64,000 nucleotides of DNA from an uncultured Microbulbifer sp. (GTDB lineage Bacteria > Pseudomonadota > Gammaproteobacteria > Pseudomonadales > Cellvibrionaceae): NCBI RefSeq assembly GCF_947498635.1, contig NZ_CANMKV010000011.1, forward strand, positions 54,484 through 118,483, written 5' to 3'. The position numbers were made by a program, and so were the translations under genes. The notes under the pieces were generated by a model that was not told where the DNA came from, ran no database searches, and saw nothing but the letters and a program-made list of their open reading frames with translations. Shown piece after piece: positions 37,310 through 48,885 of the stretch (positions within the stretch are counted from its first letter, which is position 1; each line of letters begins with the position of its first letter).

Positions 37310-39754
37310 TTAATCCGCAAATCCGGGCTGTAGGTCCGGCGCACGCCTGGCGATTCCCCCCTCTGGGGATTTGGCGCGGGACAAGCGCAGAGCATTGACC
37401 ACTACCACCAGGGAACTCAGTGACATACCGATAGCCGCAGCCCATGGAGGTACCAAACCACATACCGCCAAAGGCAGAGCGATGGCGTTATAGCCCAGAG
37501 CCCAAGCCAGGTTCTGACGCACCACTCGGCGACATTTGCGCGCCAATTCGACAGACTGCGCCAGCACCTGCAAGTCGCCATTGAGCAGGATGGCATCGGC
37601 GCGGGACTGGGCCAGGTCGGCAGCGGACATCATCGCCACCGAAGCGTCCGCACCCGAGAGTACCGGCACATCATTGAGGCCATCTCCCACCATCAGAACG
37701 GCTTCCCCTTGACTCTGAAGCTGCCTCATATGTGTAAGCTTGTCTTCAGGCGATGCGCCGGCACGAAAATGTGCAATACCCGCCTCGCTCGCTAGGCGCT
37801 GCACCTCACCGGATTGATCGCCACTCAGCAGCTCCACCGACAACCCCATCCGCCCCAGCTGCTCAACGGCTTGTGGTGCGGACTCGCGCAATTTATCCCC
37901 GAGGGCGATCCAGGCCACAGCGCCGCGATCATCGGCAAGCAATAACCACTGCCCCTCGCCTTCCGGGGCTTTTTCTGGTTTAGACACGGCGAAATCCGCG
38001 CGTCCCAGACGATAGCGGACATCGTCTATGTGCCCCTCGAGGCCACGGCCTGTGTGAACCTTAAGCTGGCTTGCGGCCAGATTGCCACGCCAGGAACGAA
38101 ACGCCCGCGCCAGCGGATGGTGAGTTTGCGATTCGAGAGCGGCGGCGACATCCTTAACCCGCTGTTCAGTCCAGTCGTCGCGTATCAAATTAATTTGCAG
38201 AATGCGCGGTTCGCCGCGAGTCAGGGTGCCGGTTTTATCGAACACTACCCGACTGATCTGCGGCAGGGTTTCCAGAAGGCTGCCACCAGCCACTAGCAGT
38301 CCCAGTTCCTGCAAGCGTAAAGTGGCTGAAGCCAGTGCCGCCGGCGTAGCCAGGGAAAGTGCACAGGGACAGGTAACCACCAGCACTGAAAGGGCGACCC
38401 AGAATGCCCGACTCGGGTCCAGCTGCCACCAGACCGCAAATGCCCCCAGGGCCGCCAGCAACACCACTCCGACAAAAATACCGGCGACCCGGTCCGCCAG
38501 AGCAACCTGACTCGGTTTATCCAATTGAGCGCGCTCCACAAGGCGCTCGATCGCCGACAATCTTGTGGATCTACCCGCCGCAACCACCCGCACCGTCAGG
38601 CTCGAATCGCCATTGACACTGCCCGCGTACACCGGGCTTCCCATCGCCTTCTGCTGCAGGGCAGACTCGCCGCTAAGCAACGATTCATCCACACCGCTCT
38701 CCCCCTCCAGCACCTCGCCATCGGCGGGAACCGTATCACCCGGGCGCAGTAAAATACGGTCACCCTCGGTCAGGGCGGCCACGGGAATATGCGTGATTTC
38801 ATCGCCTGCAAACTTGGCGGCAGTCATCGGCAGCAGCTGGGCCAAGCCGCCGCTGGCCAGCCCGGCGCGGTGGCGTGCACGCATCTCGACAGTACGCCCC
38901 AGCAGCAGGAAAAAGGTGAACATGGAAATGGATTCGAAATAGACTTCACCAGTACCGAATACGGTGGCATAGAAACTGGCACCGTAGGCCAGGCCAATGG
39001 CGAGGGAGACCGGCACATCCATGTTCAAATGCCGTGCGCGCAGACTGCGCAGGGCCGCACTGAAGAAAGGGCGCGCGGCGTAGAACACCACGGGTGTAGC
39101 CACTAGCAGGGATACCCAGCGGAAGTAGCGCTCAAATTCACCCACATCGCCACTGCCAGCGCCAAAGTAGAGAGCGATGGCGAACATCATCACCTGCATG
39201 GTGCCGAGACCCGCAACCCCGAGGCGGCGCAGGGCCGCGCGGTGCTCGCTCTGAATCACACTTTCGCGATTGGCGGCGGTTGCCGGCGCAGGGCGATAGC
39301 CGATGCGCTCCAAGGCTTCAAACAGATCACTGGGTTGGATCTGCTCGGGGTCAAAAACAACTTGTGCTCTCTGGGTGCTGGCATTGACCGAGACTTTCTC
39401 AATTCCGGTCAACTGCCCCAGGTGCTTTTCGATCAACCAAACGCAGGCGGCGCAGGTGATACCGCCGATCAGCAGAGCCGCCATTTTGGCCTCGCCATCC
39501 CAGTCGTGTACAAACTGCTGTTGTACCTCGGGAAGGTCGTAGGCGCCCCAGCGATCCTGCGGCTGACTCTGTTCCGGCCGGTCGCTTTGCTTTTCCCTGT
39601 AACGGTAAAAGCCGTCGAGCCCCCCTGAGACAATGGCGCTCGCCACAGCCTCGCAACCCGGGCAGCACATGCTGCGCGAGGTACCTTCGATAACAACCGT
39701 GTGATTGCTACCGGCGGGAACCGGGAGCCCACAGTGATAACAGGGAGATGTCAT
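37310..39754 (-). CDS. ccoI: copper-translocating P-type ATPase CcoI
   Basis: An 814-residue P1B-type ATPase supplying copper for assembly of cbb3 oxidase. The N-terminus has two cysteine motifs (CYHCGLP, CCPGCEA) and an HMA domain with ITCAACVWL. Membrane features include the ion-binding TCPCALSLATP. The cytoplasmic domains show GESALQQ (actuator LLSGESAL), the phosphorylation site FDKTGTLTRG and the hinge VGDGLNDVPVL. The HP dipeptide of the nucleotide domain is in SQTHHPLARAF. It overlaps ccoH by 4 bases (ATGA) and is followed by ccoS. The direction of copper movement (CopA2/FixI-type export to the periplasm) follows from the family. Confidence 0.96.
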   Translation of the reverse strand: MTSPCYHCGLPVPAGSNHTVVIEGTSRSMCCPGCEAVASAIVSGGLDGFYRYREKQSDRPEQSQPQDRWGAYDLPEVQQQFVHDWDGEAKMAALLIGGITCAACVWLIEKHLGQLTGIEKVSVNASTQRAQVVFDPEQIQPSDLFEALERIGYRPAPATAANRESVIQSEHRAALRRLGVAGLGTMQVMMFAIALYFGAGSGDVGEFERYFRWVSLLVATPVVFYAARPFFSAALRSLRARHLNMDVPVSLAIGLAYGASFYATVFGTGEVYFESISMFTFFLLLGRTVEMRARHRAGLASGGLAQLLPMTAAKFAGDEITHIPVAALTEGDRILLRPGDTVPADGEVLEGESGVDESLLSGESALQQKAMGSPVYAGSVNGDSSLTVRVVAAGRSTRLSAIERLVERAQLDKPSQVALADRVAGIFVGVVLLAALGAFAVWWQLDPSRAFWVALSVLVVTCPCALSLATPAALASATLRLQELGLLVAGGSLLETLPQISRVVFDKTGTLTRGEPRILQINLIRDDWTEQRVKDVAAALESQTHHPLARAFRSWRGNLAASQLKVHTGRGLEGHIDDVRYRLGRADFAVSKPEKAPEGEGQWLLLADDRGAVAWIALGDKLRESAPQAVEQLGRMGLSVELLSGDQSGEVQRLASEAGIAHFRAGASPEDKLTHMRQLQSQGEAVLMVGDGLNDVPVLSGADASVAMMSAADLAQSRADAILLNGDLQVLAQSVELARKCRRVVRQNLAWALGYNAIALPLAVCGLVPPWAAAIGMSLSSLVVVVNALRLSRAKSPEGGIARRAPDLQPGFAD

Positions 39755-40275
39755 TGACTGCCGGGGTTCATGGGCGCTGCATTGCCCAGGTCGAAGTTAA
39801 TCTCTCCCTTGAGGCGCCACTCAGCCTCCTGGTGCGCACGGGGGTCCAGCTCAGGCATCAGACGCAGGTACCAGCGACTGTTCAATTCACCTGGAACCGC
39901 ACCGGAATAACGCCCAACAGAAAGCTGCGACAAGAGAATATGCTGATCCAGATCCTCTTCCACCGGATGACTCAAGGTGAGCAGCAGCTCCTCTGGGTAA
40001 TCGGTATTGCCATTTAGCTCTAGGGTGACGCCACCCTCTGCACGTTGGAATTGCACCAGCGCTGCCAGTCCCAATGCTTTTGCACGCTGGTCCTGCTCGG
40101 CGGAGAAGTGGTACATACGGCTGTCTTTGTAATAGGTATCACTGACCTGATCATCAGCGAAGCGCACGGCTATGGAAACCGTGATAGAGGACACTACAAC
40201 CACCGCAATCAGCGGTGCCAGGACCATCCAGGCCCAGAATTCCCGATACCAGGGTTTCGACATTGGTTCATTCAT
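39751..40275 (-). CDS. ccoH: cbb3 oxidase assembly protein CcoH (FixH)
   Basis: A 174-residue FixH-family protein, a single-span membrane protein with a periplasmic beta domain that helps assemble cbb3 oxidase. The N-terminal anchor is WAWMVLAPLIAVVVVSSITV, followed by DQVSDTYYKDSRMYHFSAEQDQRA (quoted as DQVSDTYYKDS), the FixH hallmark. It is between ccoG and ccoI in the usual ccoGHIS order and overlaps ccoI by 4 bases. Confidence 0.93.
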   Translation of the reverse strand: MNEPMSKPWYREFWAWMVLAPLIAVVVVSSITVSIAVRFADDQVSDTYYKDSRMYHFSAEQDQRAKALGLAALVQFQRAEGGVTLELNGNTDYPEELLLTLSHPVEEDLDQHILLSQLSVGRYSGAVPGELNSRWYLRLMPELDPRAHQEAEWRLKGEINFDLGNAAPMNPGSQ

Positions 40276-40313
40276 CGCGTTACCAAAATTACCGTTTTGT
40301 GCAGAAAAGCCAA

Positions 40314-40359
40314 GCCCGCCTGAGCGGGCCCGTACTTTGCAACGGGAACGGCGTCCCGT
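40314..40359 (-). other. two hairpins between ccoG and ccoH
   Basis: GCCCGC-CTGA-GCGGGC (40314-40329) and ACGGGA...TCCCGT (40342-40347 with 40354-40359) lie in the 84-base ccoG-ccoH gap, the second one ending at the ccoG stop codon. No T-run follows, so they look like mRNA-processing or partial-termination structures rather than a full terminator. Confidence 0.5.
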
Positions 40360-41778
40360 CTACTGCTTGGGACCAATAAATACCGTTCGATGCTTATTGA
40401 CCAGCTCCGGGTCATCGACAGCCTGCACCACGATCACGATATCGTGTTTGGTATCCTTCAGCTGCGTTTTGGGCACACTTACCCGAATGGGTACCGGATA
40501 AATTTCACCGGCCTTCAGGTAGATGTTGCTCGGCTTGCGCACCGAATAGTCATAATTCGGATTGCCTTCAACGCGGATGCTGAACTCATGCGCCGCCTGA
40601 TCCATATTGTTGATCTTCACGGTGTAAACATTCTGCACTACCCCACGGGAAACCCTAAACATACGGGCACCGCGGTCGCGGGTAATCTCCGCCTCAATAG
40701 GGCTGCGAGTCGCCACTTGGTGCGCAAACAATCCTATCATGGCCAGCAGAACGACTGCGTAGCCAAACAAGCGCGGACGCAAAAAGTTGGTCTTGCCCGT
40801 TTGCAGCTCGTCCTCGGAGGTGAAACGGATCAAGCCTTGGTCATAACCCATTTTGTCCATGACACTGTTACAGGCATCGACACAGAGACCGCAGTTGATA
40901 CATTCGAACTGCAGACCATCGCGAATATCGATATCCACCGGGCAAACCTGTACGCACCAGTAACAGTCGATACAGTCCCCCATACCTTCGGCTTTGTAGT
41001 CGACGTTTTTCTTGCGCGGACCGCGGGTCTCCCCACGCTTGGCATCGTAGTAAACAGCGAGGGTATCCTCGTCGTACATCACCGATTGAAAACGCGCATA
41101 GGGGCACATGTACTTGCACACCTGTTCCCGCAGGAAGCCCGCATTCATGTAGGTGGCAAAAGTAAAGAAGGCAACCCAGAAGACACCCTGTGGATGGGCC
41201 TCAAATGTGGCCAGATCCACCACCAACTCGCGAATGCCGTAAAAGTAACCGACAAAAGCCAGGGCCGTAGCCAGCGAGATCAACAGCCATATCGCATGAG
41301 TCCCCCCTTTGCGCAGAGTTTTTTCCACACCCCAGGGGGCCCTATCCAGCTTCATGCGTTTATTGCGGTCGCCCTCACAGACTCGTTCGGCCCACATAAA
41401 CATCATGGTCCACACCGTCTGCGGGCAGGTGAAGCCACACCACACACGCCCCATCCAGGTGGTTACAGCAAAAAGAGCAAAAGCGGCAATGATCAGTAAC
41501 CAGGCGAGCAGGAAGCCGTCCTGGGGGCCAAAGGTTGTCCAAAGGATATGGAATTGACGGGTAGGAAGATCAAAGAAGACCGACTGACGCCCGTCGATAT
41601 TGATCCAGGGAATAAAAAAGAAAGCCAGTAACAGCGGCAGGCCTGTGTACTTGCGTATCCGGGTATAAATACCGCGGATATGGCGAATGTATATCTTATC
41701 GTCCGACTCATAGAGCATCCGGTAACGGACTTCGCCATTACCTTCCTGCTCCTCACGGGTGGGTATCAAGTCACTCAC
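40360..41778 (-). CDS. ccoG: cbb3 oxidase accessory protein CcoG (FixG/RdxA)
   Basis: A 472-residue membrane iron-sulfur protein, reported in other bacteria to reduce copper for the oxidase. It has about five membrane segments, the WCGFTCPQTVWTMMF motif, two ferredoxin-type cysteine motifs (CIDCYWCVQVCPVDID and CINCGLCVDACNSVM) and a C-terminal Ig-like domain (VRKPSNIYLKAGEIYPVPI). GTG 41778 (VSDLIPTREEQ) is chosen because TGAGG precedes it by 6 bases and matches the family N-terminus; the frame runs open a further 14 codons. First gene of ccoGHIS, just past the ccoP terminator. Confidence 0.95.
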   Translation of the reverse strand: MSDLIPTREEQEGNGEVRYRMLYESDDKIYIRHIRGIYTRIRKYTGLPLLLAFFFIPWINIDGRQSVFFDLPTRQFHILWTTFGPQDGFLLAWLLIIAAFALFAVTTWMGRVWCGFTCPQTVWTMMFMWAERVCEGDRNKRMKLDRAPWGVEKTLRKGGTHAIWLLISLATALAFVGYFYGIRELVVDLATFEAHPQGVFWVAFFTFATYMNAGFLREQVCKYMCPYARFQSVMYDEDTLAVYYDAKRGETRGPRKKNVDYKAEGMGDCIDCYWCVQVCPVDIDIRDGLQFECINCGLCVDACNSVMDKMGYDQGLIRFTSEDELQTGKTNFLRPRLFGYAVVLLAMIGLFAHQVATRSPIEAEITRDRGARMFRVSRGVVQNVYTVKINNMDQAAHEFSIRVEGNPNYDYSVRKPSNIYLKAGEIYPVPIRVSVPKTQLKDTKHDIVIVVQAVDDPELVNKHRTVFIGPKQ

Positions 41779-41880
41779 AAAAACCTCACTCTCACACGGG
41801 CAAAATCCGCACGTGGGCACAGGTAGCCACTTATGTTGAGGCTTTTATCTCCGTCCCTGCAGCACCCGGAGTTCCTTCTA

Positions 41881-41910
41881 AAAAAATAAGGCCCAGCATA
41901 GCTGGGCCTT
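41881..41910 (-). terminator. terminator of the ccoNOQP operon
   Basis: AAGGCCCAGC (41888-41897) and GCTGGGCCTT (41901-41910) form a 10-bp stem with a 3-base loop. On the minus strand it is followed by ATTTTTTT, made by the A-run at 41881-41886. It lies immediately after the ccoP stop and separates ccoNOQP from ccoGHIS. Confidence 0.9.
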
Positions 41911-41916
41911 ATTCGA

Positions 41917-42825
41917 TTACTGCTGTTCCTCGTCCTGCTGAGACAGGCTGTAGACATAGGCCGCCACCAGGCGAATCTTGTCTTCACGCAGTTTGTCCTT
42001 CTGCGCAGGCATCATATTGGTACGCCCACCACGTATCGTGTGCTGGATCTGCTCGCGGCTGCTACCGTAGAGCCACAGATCGTCGGTCAGGTTCGGGGCA
42101 CCCAGGGCTTGATTACCCTTGGCGTCCATTCCGTGACAGGCCATACACACGGTGTTGAACACCTTCTGCCCCTCGGCAGCCATGGCCTTATCGTGGTCCA
42201 GGCCATTCAGAGAGAGCACATACTCGGCGGTGTTCTTCACACCCTCTTCACCAATAACCGGGCCCTGTGGAGGCATCATGCCCTGACGGCCGTTGTTCAG
42301 GGTCTCCAGGATTTTCTCCGGGGTACCGCCATACAGCCAGGCGTTATCAGTGAGATTGGGGAAACCGAAGTTACCACCAGCATCCGCCCCGTGGCACACG
42401 GCGCAGTTGTTGGCGAAAATGCGCCCACCCATTTTGCGAGCCTCAGGGCTCTGGGCAATTTCCTCAATCGGCATATCGAGATATTTGCCAAAGTGCTCGT
42501 CAAACTTCTCCTGCGCCTTGGCCTGGGAGGCCTCGAGAGCGCCAACAGAAGACCAACCGCTAACGCCCTTGAAGTTACCCATACCCGGGTAGATCACCAG
42601 ATATCCAACAGAGAATATCAACGTGGCGATAAACAGCATGAACCACCACTTGGGCAGAGGGTTGTCATACTCCTCGATACCGTCGTATACGTGGCCGGTT
42701 GTTTTGTTTTCCGGTTCAGCCTGGTCGTCCACTGCCACTTTTCGGTTGGCGAACAACACCCAGGTAATCAACGCCAGATTGGCGAGGGTGAGTACAATTA
42801 CCCACACACTCCAGAATGTACTCAT
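41917..42825 (-). CDS. ccoP: cbb3 cytochrome oxidase subunit III (CcoP, diheme)
   Basis: A 302-residue membrane-anchored diheme cytochrome c that carries electrons from soluble cytochrome to CcoO and CcoN. Two membrane segments at the N-terminus (FWSVWVIVLTLANLALITWVL, read in parts, and WFMLFIATLIFSVGYLVIYP) are followed by two c-type heme sites, CAVCHGAD and CMACHGMD, with methionine ligands in the GMMP and NMMP segments. ATG 42825 overlaps the ccoQ stop by one base (TAATG), so translation is coupled. Confidence 0.97.
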   Translation of the reverse strand: MSTFWSVWVIVLTLANLALITWVLFANRKVAVDDQAEPENKTTGHVYDGIEEYDNPLPKWWFMLFIATLIFSVGYLVIYPGMGNFKGVSGWSSVGALEASQAKAQEKFDEHFGKYLDMPIEEIAQSPEARKMGGRIFANNCAVCHGADAGGNFGFPNLTDNAWLYGGTPEKILETLNNGRQGMMPPQGPVIGEEGVKNTAEYVLSLNGLDHDKAMAAEGQKVFNTVCMACHGMDAKGNQALGAPNLTDDLWLYGSSREQIQHTIRGGRTNMMPAQKDKLREDKIRLVAAYVYSLSQQDEEQQ

Positions 42826-43058
42826 TACTTGTCCTGCCCCTGTTTTCGTTCAGTTCCGGGCTTTTGCTCGGATTTGGATTCATCCTTCTGAGCGGCCGAC
42901 GCGTCCTTGTCCGCTTGTTGCTCATCATCGGCAAATGGCAAATTGGCATCTTCTTCGAAGCGCTTCTTGCGCTTCGGAGAGAAAGCCCACCAGCAGATCG
43001 CCAGGAAGGCCAGTGATCCCAGAACCAATCCGATTTCCCGTAAAGTTTCGATAGTCAC
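42825..43058 (-). CDS. ccoQ: cbb3 oxidase subunit IV (CcoQ/FixQ)
   Basis: A 77-residue single-span protein, ETLREIGLVLGSLAFLAICWWAF then a basic KRKKRFEEDANLPF segment and a long polar tail (Asp, Glu, Lys, Gln rich). CcoQ stabilises the assembled cbb3 oxidase. The tail after residue 40 is longer than in minimal CcoQ but is low complexity. It sits between ccoO (18 bases upstream) and ccoP (overlapping by one base). Confidence 0.93.
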   Translation of the reverse strand: MTIETLREIGLVLGSLAFLAICWWAFSPKRKKRFEEDANLPFADDEQQADKDASAAQKDESKSEQKPGTERKQGQDK

Positions 43059-43076
43059 GAGTTTCCTTCCCCGCTA

Positions 43077-43694
43077 TTAGCGTTTTTGAGTAACCAGAGT
43101 ACCCAGCTGTTGCAAGTAGGCGACCAGAGCATCAATTTCCTTCACTTTGCCGCCGACAAATGGCTTGGCCGCATTGGCGATATCTTCATCGGTGTAGGGA
43201 ACACCCACTAGGCGTAGAGCTTCCATTTTGCGCGCGGTGTAGTTGCCAGTAACCACATTGTCGAACAACCAGGGGTAGGCCGGCATGATGGACTCAGGCA
43301 CTACACTGCGCGGGTTGTACAGGTGTGCACGCTGCCATTCGTCAGAAAAACGACCACCCACTCGAGCCAGATCTGGACCGGTACGCTTGGAACCCCACAG
43401 GAAGGGGTGCTCGTACACGGATTCCTGCGCCATGGAGTAGTGGCCATAACGCTCCACCTCGGCGCGCAGCGGGCGCACCATCTGGGTGTGACACACGTGG
43501 CAGCCTTCGCGAATATAGATATCGCGGCCTTCCAACTGCAGCGCGGTCAGCGGTTTCTGACCCGGCAGAGGGGTGTAGTTTTCCTTGGTAAAGAACTGCG
43601 GGACGATCTCCACTAATGCACCAAAACTAATGGCGATAATGGTGAAAAAGATCATCCAGCCGATATTTTTTTCTACGATGTCATGATTCTTCAC
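43077..43694 (-). CDS. ccoO: cbb3 cytochrome oxidase subunit II (CcoO, monoheme)
   Basis: A 205-residue membrane-anchored monoheme cytochrome c of the oxidase. It starts [22 protein letters not shown], has the family [19 protein letters not shown] segment (quoted as [13 protein letters not shown]), the heme site [15 protein letters not shown] and a methionine ligand near [10 protein letters not shown]. The length matches CcoO (about 200). It follows ccoN by 11 bases. Confidence 0.97.
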   Translation of the reverse strand: MKNHDIVEKNIGWMIFFTIIAISFGALVEIVPQFFTKENYTPLPGQKPLTALQLEGRDIYIREGCHVCHTQMVRPLRAEVERYGHYSMAQESVYEHPFLWGSKRTGPDLARVGGRFSDEWQRAHLYNPRSVVPESIMPAYPWLFDNVVTGNYTARKMEALRLVGVPYTDEDIANAAKPFVGGKVKEIDALVAYLQQLGTLVTQKR

Positions 43695-43705
43695 GATCTA
43701 AACTC

Positions 43706-45160
43706 CTATGCCGCAGGCACTGCTCGAACGGTGTTATCGGCTTCGGCATCGTTTACTTTTTCAGTAATCGTGCGGTAGACGTTGTACGCCATCAGCAGCA
43801 TTCCCACGAGGAACATGGCACCGCCCAACCAGCGCACCACATAACCTGGGTGGCTCGCAACAACACTCTCCACGAAGCTGTAAGTCAGGGTGCCGTCGGC
43901 GTTAAATGCGCGCCACATCAAGCCCTGGGTAATGCCGTTCACCCACATCGCAGCGATGTACAGAACAGTACCGACAGTGGCCAACCAGAAGTGCGCGTTG
44001 ATCAGCTTGGTGCTGTACATCTCGCGGCGCTTCCACAGTACCGGAACCAGGTGATACAGAGCACCGATAGAAATCATCGCAACCCAGCCGAGAGCACCGG
44101 AGTGCACGTGGCCAATAGTCCAGTCAGTATTGTGCGACAGAGCGTTCACCGTTTTGATGGACATCATCGGACCTTCGAAGGTGGACATACCGTAGAAGGA
44201 CAGAGAAACCACCAGGAAGCGCAGAGTCGGATCGGTACGCAGTTTATGCCAGGCCCCGGACAGGGTCATGATGCCGTTGATCATGCCGCCCCAGGATGGT
44301 GCCAGCAGAATCAGGGACATAACCATCGCCAGGCTCTGCGCCCAGTCGGGCAGCGCTGAGTAGTGCAAGTGGTGACCACCGGCCCAGACGTACAGGGAGA
44401 TCAGTGCCCAGAAATGCACGATGGACAGCTGGTAGGAATAAACCGGACGGCCCGCCTGCTTGGGTACGAAGTAGTACATGATGCCGAGGAAGGCGGCGGT
44501 CAGGAAGAAGCCTACCGCATTGTGGCCATACCACCACTGGATCATCGCATCCTTGGTACCGGAGTAAATGGAGTAAGACTTAAACGGAGCAACCGGAATT
44601 TCCAGATTATTAATAATATGGAGGACAGCGATGGTGATGATGTAAGCCCCAAAGAACCAGTTCGCCACATAGATGTGGGAGGTCTTACGCTTCATGATGG
44701 TGCCGAAGAACACCAGTGCATAAGCGACCCAAACCACAGCGATCAGGATGTCGATTGGCCACTCCAGCTCGGCGTATTCCTTGGTGGAGGTGAAGCCCAT
44801 CGGCAGGGTAATTGCCGCTGCGACAATTACGACCTGCCATCCCCAGAAGGTAAAGGGAATCAACCAGCCGCCCCAAAGACGAACCTGGCAGGTGCGCTGC
44901 ACCACATAATAGGAGGTGGCAAACAGAACACTACCACCGAATGCGAAAATTACCGCATTGGTGTGCAGTGGCCGCAATCGTCCGAAATGGGAGAAGGGCT
45001 GCCAGAAATCATTGAGCTCGGGCCAGGCCAGCTGGGCCGCAATCAATACGCCCATGCCCATACCAAAAATGCCCCAGACCACGGACATGATGGTGAACTG
45101 GCGCACGATATTGTAGTCATAGTCCGGCACAGGGCCGGTCTTTGCCACCGTTGTCGTCAT
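43706..45160 (-). CDS. ccoN: cbb3 cytochrome oxidase subunit I (CcoN)
   Basis: A 484-residue catalytic subunit with about twelve membrane segments, reducing oxygen at a high-affinity heme b3-CuB centre and pumping protons. Key histidines are visible in [16 protein letters not shown] (low-spin heme), [14 protein letters not shown] (CuB) and the [13 protein letters not shown] pair, with [10 protein letters not shown] near the C-terminus. ATG 45160 ([17 protein letters not shown]) with GGAAGT upstream is preferred to a 19-codon longer frame. First gene of ccoNOQP, about 170 bases downstream of an ANR/FNR-like box, so low-oxygen induction is likely. Confidence 0.97.
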   Translation of the reverse strand: MTTTVAKTGPVPDYDYNIVRQFTIMSVVWGIFGMGMGVLIAAQLAWPELNDFWQPFSHFGRLRPLHTNAVIFAFGGSVLFATSYYVVQRTCQVRLWGGWLIPFTFWGWQVVIVAAAITLPMGFTSTKEYAELEWPIDILIAVVWVAYALVFFGTIMKRKTSHIYVANWFFGAYIITIAVLHIINNLEIPVAPFKSYSIYSGTKDAMIQWWYGHNAVGFFLTAAFLGIMYYFVPKQAGRPVYSYQLSIVHFWALISLYVWAGGHHLHYSALPDWAQSLAMVMSLILLAPSWGGMINGIMTLSGAWHKLRTDPTLRFLVVSLSFYGMSTFEGPMMSIKTVNALSHNTDWTIGHVHSGALGWVAMISIGALYHLVPVLWKRREMYSTKLINAHFWLATVGTVLYIAAMWVNGITQGLMWRAFNADGTLTYSFVESVVASHPGYVVRWLGGAMFLVGMLLMAYNVYRTITEKVNDAEADNTVRAVPAA

Positions 45161-45332
45161 GTTTATACTTCCGTTGCTTTTAAAATTCGGTTCCACAGAG
45201 CGGGGCTCGCCCACCACTGGGTCTGCAGCAGTTATGAATGAACCTATCTAATGCGCAATGAGCCTGTAGGCATACACACAGCTGTCACTGTCGGCCAGAT
45301 AAGGATTTAAGCGCATCCGTCTCCGGCCTTGG

Positions 45333-45346
45333 CTGATCTAAATCAA
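45333..45346 (-). promoter_or_regulatory. ANR/FNR-type box upstream of ccoN
   Basis: On the minus strand TTGATTTAGATCAG matches the ANR/FNR consensus TTGAT-N4-ATCAA with one mismatch at the last base. It lies about 180 bases upstream of the ccoN start, between argG and ccoN. The left half TTGATTTAG is an exact copy of the argG 3' end 18 bases away (the shared 11-mer CTAAATCAACT occurs at 45338-45348 and 45356-45366). Confidence 0.72.
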
Positions 45347-45355
45347 CTAAGTCGA

Positions 45356-46576
<1,221 letters not shown>

Positions 46577-46897
46577 TGCTGTCCTCTGCTGCCGAAATTT
46601 CGCCGCCACAGTCAAAGTGCGGCGACCTGGATCACCTGTCTGCGAAGTTTGTATTGTTCTGGGGGAGATTATTCTTGGAGGTATGCCCAGGATCGGTATT
46701 TATGGCCACAATAAATACCCACACACTTTATCGGGGCGCGATTGTAGCGCCTCAGATCGCGATCGACTAGCGCCAAGGCGTTAGCCGATGCAATTGACTA
46801 CTTTTTAACCGGCTGGTGCATCGCATTTTTTACCCGCATCGGGTAGCATGCGCGCCGCACAGTGACTCTTCTACAGCTATTAATACTCTGGAGTACC
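46577..46897. other. divergent intergenic region argG/pyrC
   Basis: About 320 bases with no supportable gene, holding the divergent promoters. I saw no clear ARG-box pair or other operator by eye. Confidence 0.4.
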
Positions 46898-47929
46898 ATG
46901 ACGGAGCAACTCACTCTTCGCGCCCCCGACGACTGGCATATTCACCTGCGTGACGGCACCGCCCTGGAACGCACCGTTGGCGATGCCGCCCGACAATTTC
47001 ACCGCGCAATTGTGATGCCCAACTTGGTGCCCCCCGTCACCACTGCCGAGGGTGCAACGGCCTATCGGCAGCGCATCCTCGCGCAGGTTCCGGCCGATCG
47101 CTCTTTTGACCCGCTGATGGTCATCTACCTAACCGATAAAACCGATGCCGAAGTCATTCGCCAGGCCCACGCCGCAGGCGTAATCGCCGCGAAGCTCTAC
47201 CCCGCTGGGGCCACCACCAACTCCGACTCCGGGGTAACCGATATCACCAACATCTACCCCGCCCTCGAGGCGATGCAATCCTGCGGCATGAAGCTGCTGC
47301 TGCACGGGGAAGTAACCACTAACGATATCGACATTTTCGACCGCGAACATGTGTTTATTGAGAACACCCTGGCGCCCCTGGTCGACGATTTCCCCACGCT
47401 AAAAGTAGTGCTTGAGCACATCACTACGGCCAATGCGGTGGAGTTTGTGCAAAACGCCCGCGAAGGAGTGGCCGCAACCATTACCGCGCACCATCTGCTG
47501 TACAATCGCAACCACATGCTGGTTGGCGGCATTCGCCCGCATTTTTATTGCCTGCCGATCCTCAAGCGTGGCGATCATCAATCCGCGCTGATCGAAGCGG
47601 CCACTAGCGGCAGCCCCAAGTTTTTCCTCGGTACCGATTCCGCCCCCCATGCCCAACACAAAAAAGAGCATGACTGCGGCTGCGCCGGCTGCTATACCGC
47701 CTTCTCGGCCATCGAGCTTTATGCCGAGGCCTTTGAACGCGCCGGAAAGCTGGACAAGCTCGAGGGCTTCGCCAGCAACTTCGGCCCGGATTTTTACGGC
47801 CTGCCCCGCAACGACGACACGATCACCCTGGTCAAACAGCCATGGGCCTTGCCTGAGAGCCTGGATATGGGTGATGAAAGCCTGATTCCTCTGGCCGCCG
47901 GTGAGACCCTGAACTGGAAACTCGTATAA
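46898..47929 (+). CDS. pyrC: dihydroorotase PyrC
   Basis: A 343-residue zinc dihydroorotase of the class II (PyrC) type that closes carbamoyl-aspartate to dihydroorotate in pyrimidine synthesis. The metal motif WHIHLRDG appears near residue 13, [17 protein letters not shown] carries the carbamylated-lysine region, and [17 protein letters not shown] and [13 protein letters not shown] hold the remaining metal and catalytic residues. ATG 46898 is preceded by CTGGAG. The frame extends 12 codons upstream without support. Confidence 0.97.
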   Translation: MTEQLTLRAPDDWHIHLRDGTALERTVGDAARQFHRAIVMPNLVPPVTTAEGATAYRQRILAQVPADRSFDPLMVIYLTDKTDAEVIRQAHAAGVIAAKLYPAGATTNSDSGVTDITNIYPALEAMQSCGMKLLLHGEVTTNDIDIFDREHVFIENTLAPLVDDFPTLKVVLEHITTANAVEFVQNAREGVAATITAHHLLYNRNHMLVGGIRPHFYCLPILKRGDHQSALIEAATSGSPKFFLGTDSAPHAQHKKEHDCGCAGCYTAFSAIELYAEAFERAGKLDKLEGFASNFGPDFYGLPRNDDTITLVKQPWALPESLDMGDESLIPLAAGETLNWKLV

Positions 47930-48024
47930 TTCCGGCCTGAGCCCACGCGGGCCCTAGGCCCGCTGACACCCTGTCCCGCCGGGCTCTAGCATCCCGGCCC
48001 AACTGAGATTTGCAAGGACCCAAA

Positions 48025-48699
48025 GTGACCCCCGCGGAAGAACCCACAGGACCCAAAAGCCCCCTCGCCCAGCGATTTCGCGGTTTTCTGCCGGTCGTTA
48101 TCGACCTGGAAACCGGCGGCTTTAACGCACGCACCGATGCCTTGCTGGAGATTTCGGCGGTGATCCTGGATATGGATGAGGATGGCAAACTCTTCCCTCT
48201 GGAAACCCACAGTTTCCACCTGGAGCCTTTCGAGGGCTCCAATGTGGAGCAATCGGCCCTGGACTTTATTGGCATCGACCTGGAGTCCCCCGAGCGTGAA
48301 GCCTGGCCCGAGGAGATTGCGCTGCCGGAATTATTCCGCCAGATCCGCAGTGCGATAAAAAAACACAGCTGCACTCGCGCCGTAATGGTGGCCCACAATG
48401 CCCACTTCGATTTGGGCTTTGTCAACGCGGCCGTCGAGCGTTGCGGCGTCAAGCGCAACCCCTTCCATCCCTTTTCCTGCTTCGATACCGCCACCCTCGC
48501 CGGCCTCGCCTATGGTCAGACCGTATTGGCCAAAGCCTGCCAGGTCGCCGGTATCGAATTCGATAACAGCTGTGCCCACTCTGCCGAATACGATGCGGAA
48601 AAAACCGCAACCCTGTTCTGCGGTATCGTCAACAAATGGCGAGACATGGGCGGCTGGCCGGTGGCCAATACGGAACTCCTGGAGCAGGAGACCGAGTAA
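48025..48699 (+). CDS. rnt: ribonuclease T
   Basis: A 224-residue DEDDh exonuclease that trims 3' ends of tRNA and other stable RNA. The active-site acids are in [22 protein letters not shown] (with the aspartate) and the histidine-aspartate motif [16 protein letters not shown] 48025 is chosen because AAGGA lies 6 bases upstream and the residues before it lack counterparts in the family. It follows pyrC by about 95 bases. Confidence 0.95.
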   Translation: MTPAEEPTGPKSPLAQRFRGFLPVVIDLETGGFNARTDALLEISAVILDMDEDGKLFPLETHSFHLEPFEGSNVEQSALDFIGIDLESPEREAWPEEIALPELFRQIRSAIKKHSCTRAVMVAHNAHFDLGFVNAAVERCGVKRNPFHPFSCFDTATLAGLAYGQTVLAKACQVAGIEFDNSCAHSAEYDAEKTATLFCGIVNKWRDMGGWPVANTELLEQETE

Positions 48700-48706
48700 A
48701 AAACCT

Positions 48707-48766
48707 GTGCGCCGCCGGGAGGATTAGCCACCCCCACTGAACCGGCTTTCCCCCCGGCGGCAGCAC
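48707..48766 (+). terminator. long GC-rich hairpin after rnt
   Basis: GCCGCCGGG (48711-48719) and CCCGGCGGC (48753-48761), extended by GTGC/GCAC-like flanks, can form a strong stem directly after the rnt stop. No T-run follows, so termination would not be of the standard intrinsic kind. Confidence 0.4.
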
Positions 48767-48885
48767 AGCTGATATCCAGCCCCACCCAACCAACCCCACC
48801 CTGTGAGCACAGCTTAAGCAGTTGGGTGCTTTTTTATGCAATTTGCTGTATGATGACTGGCCAAATCCAAAACCGGACAGTCAAC

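Noticed and set aside
40390..41499. 369-codon open frame opposite ccoG
   Set aside because: ccoG is fully supported by iron-sulfur motifs on the other strand; the antisense product is His/Ile/Arg-rich without a recognisable domain.
44363..45241. 292-codon open frame opposite ccoN, and a similar 283-codon frame opposite ccoP (42040-42891)
   Set aside because: Both mirror strongly supported oxidase genes and contain no motif; open frames like these are expected opposite genes with G/C-ending codons.
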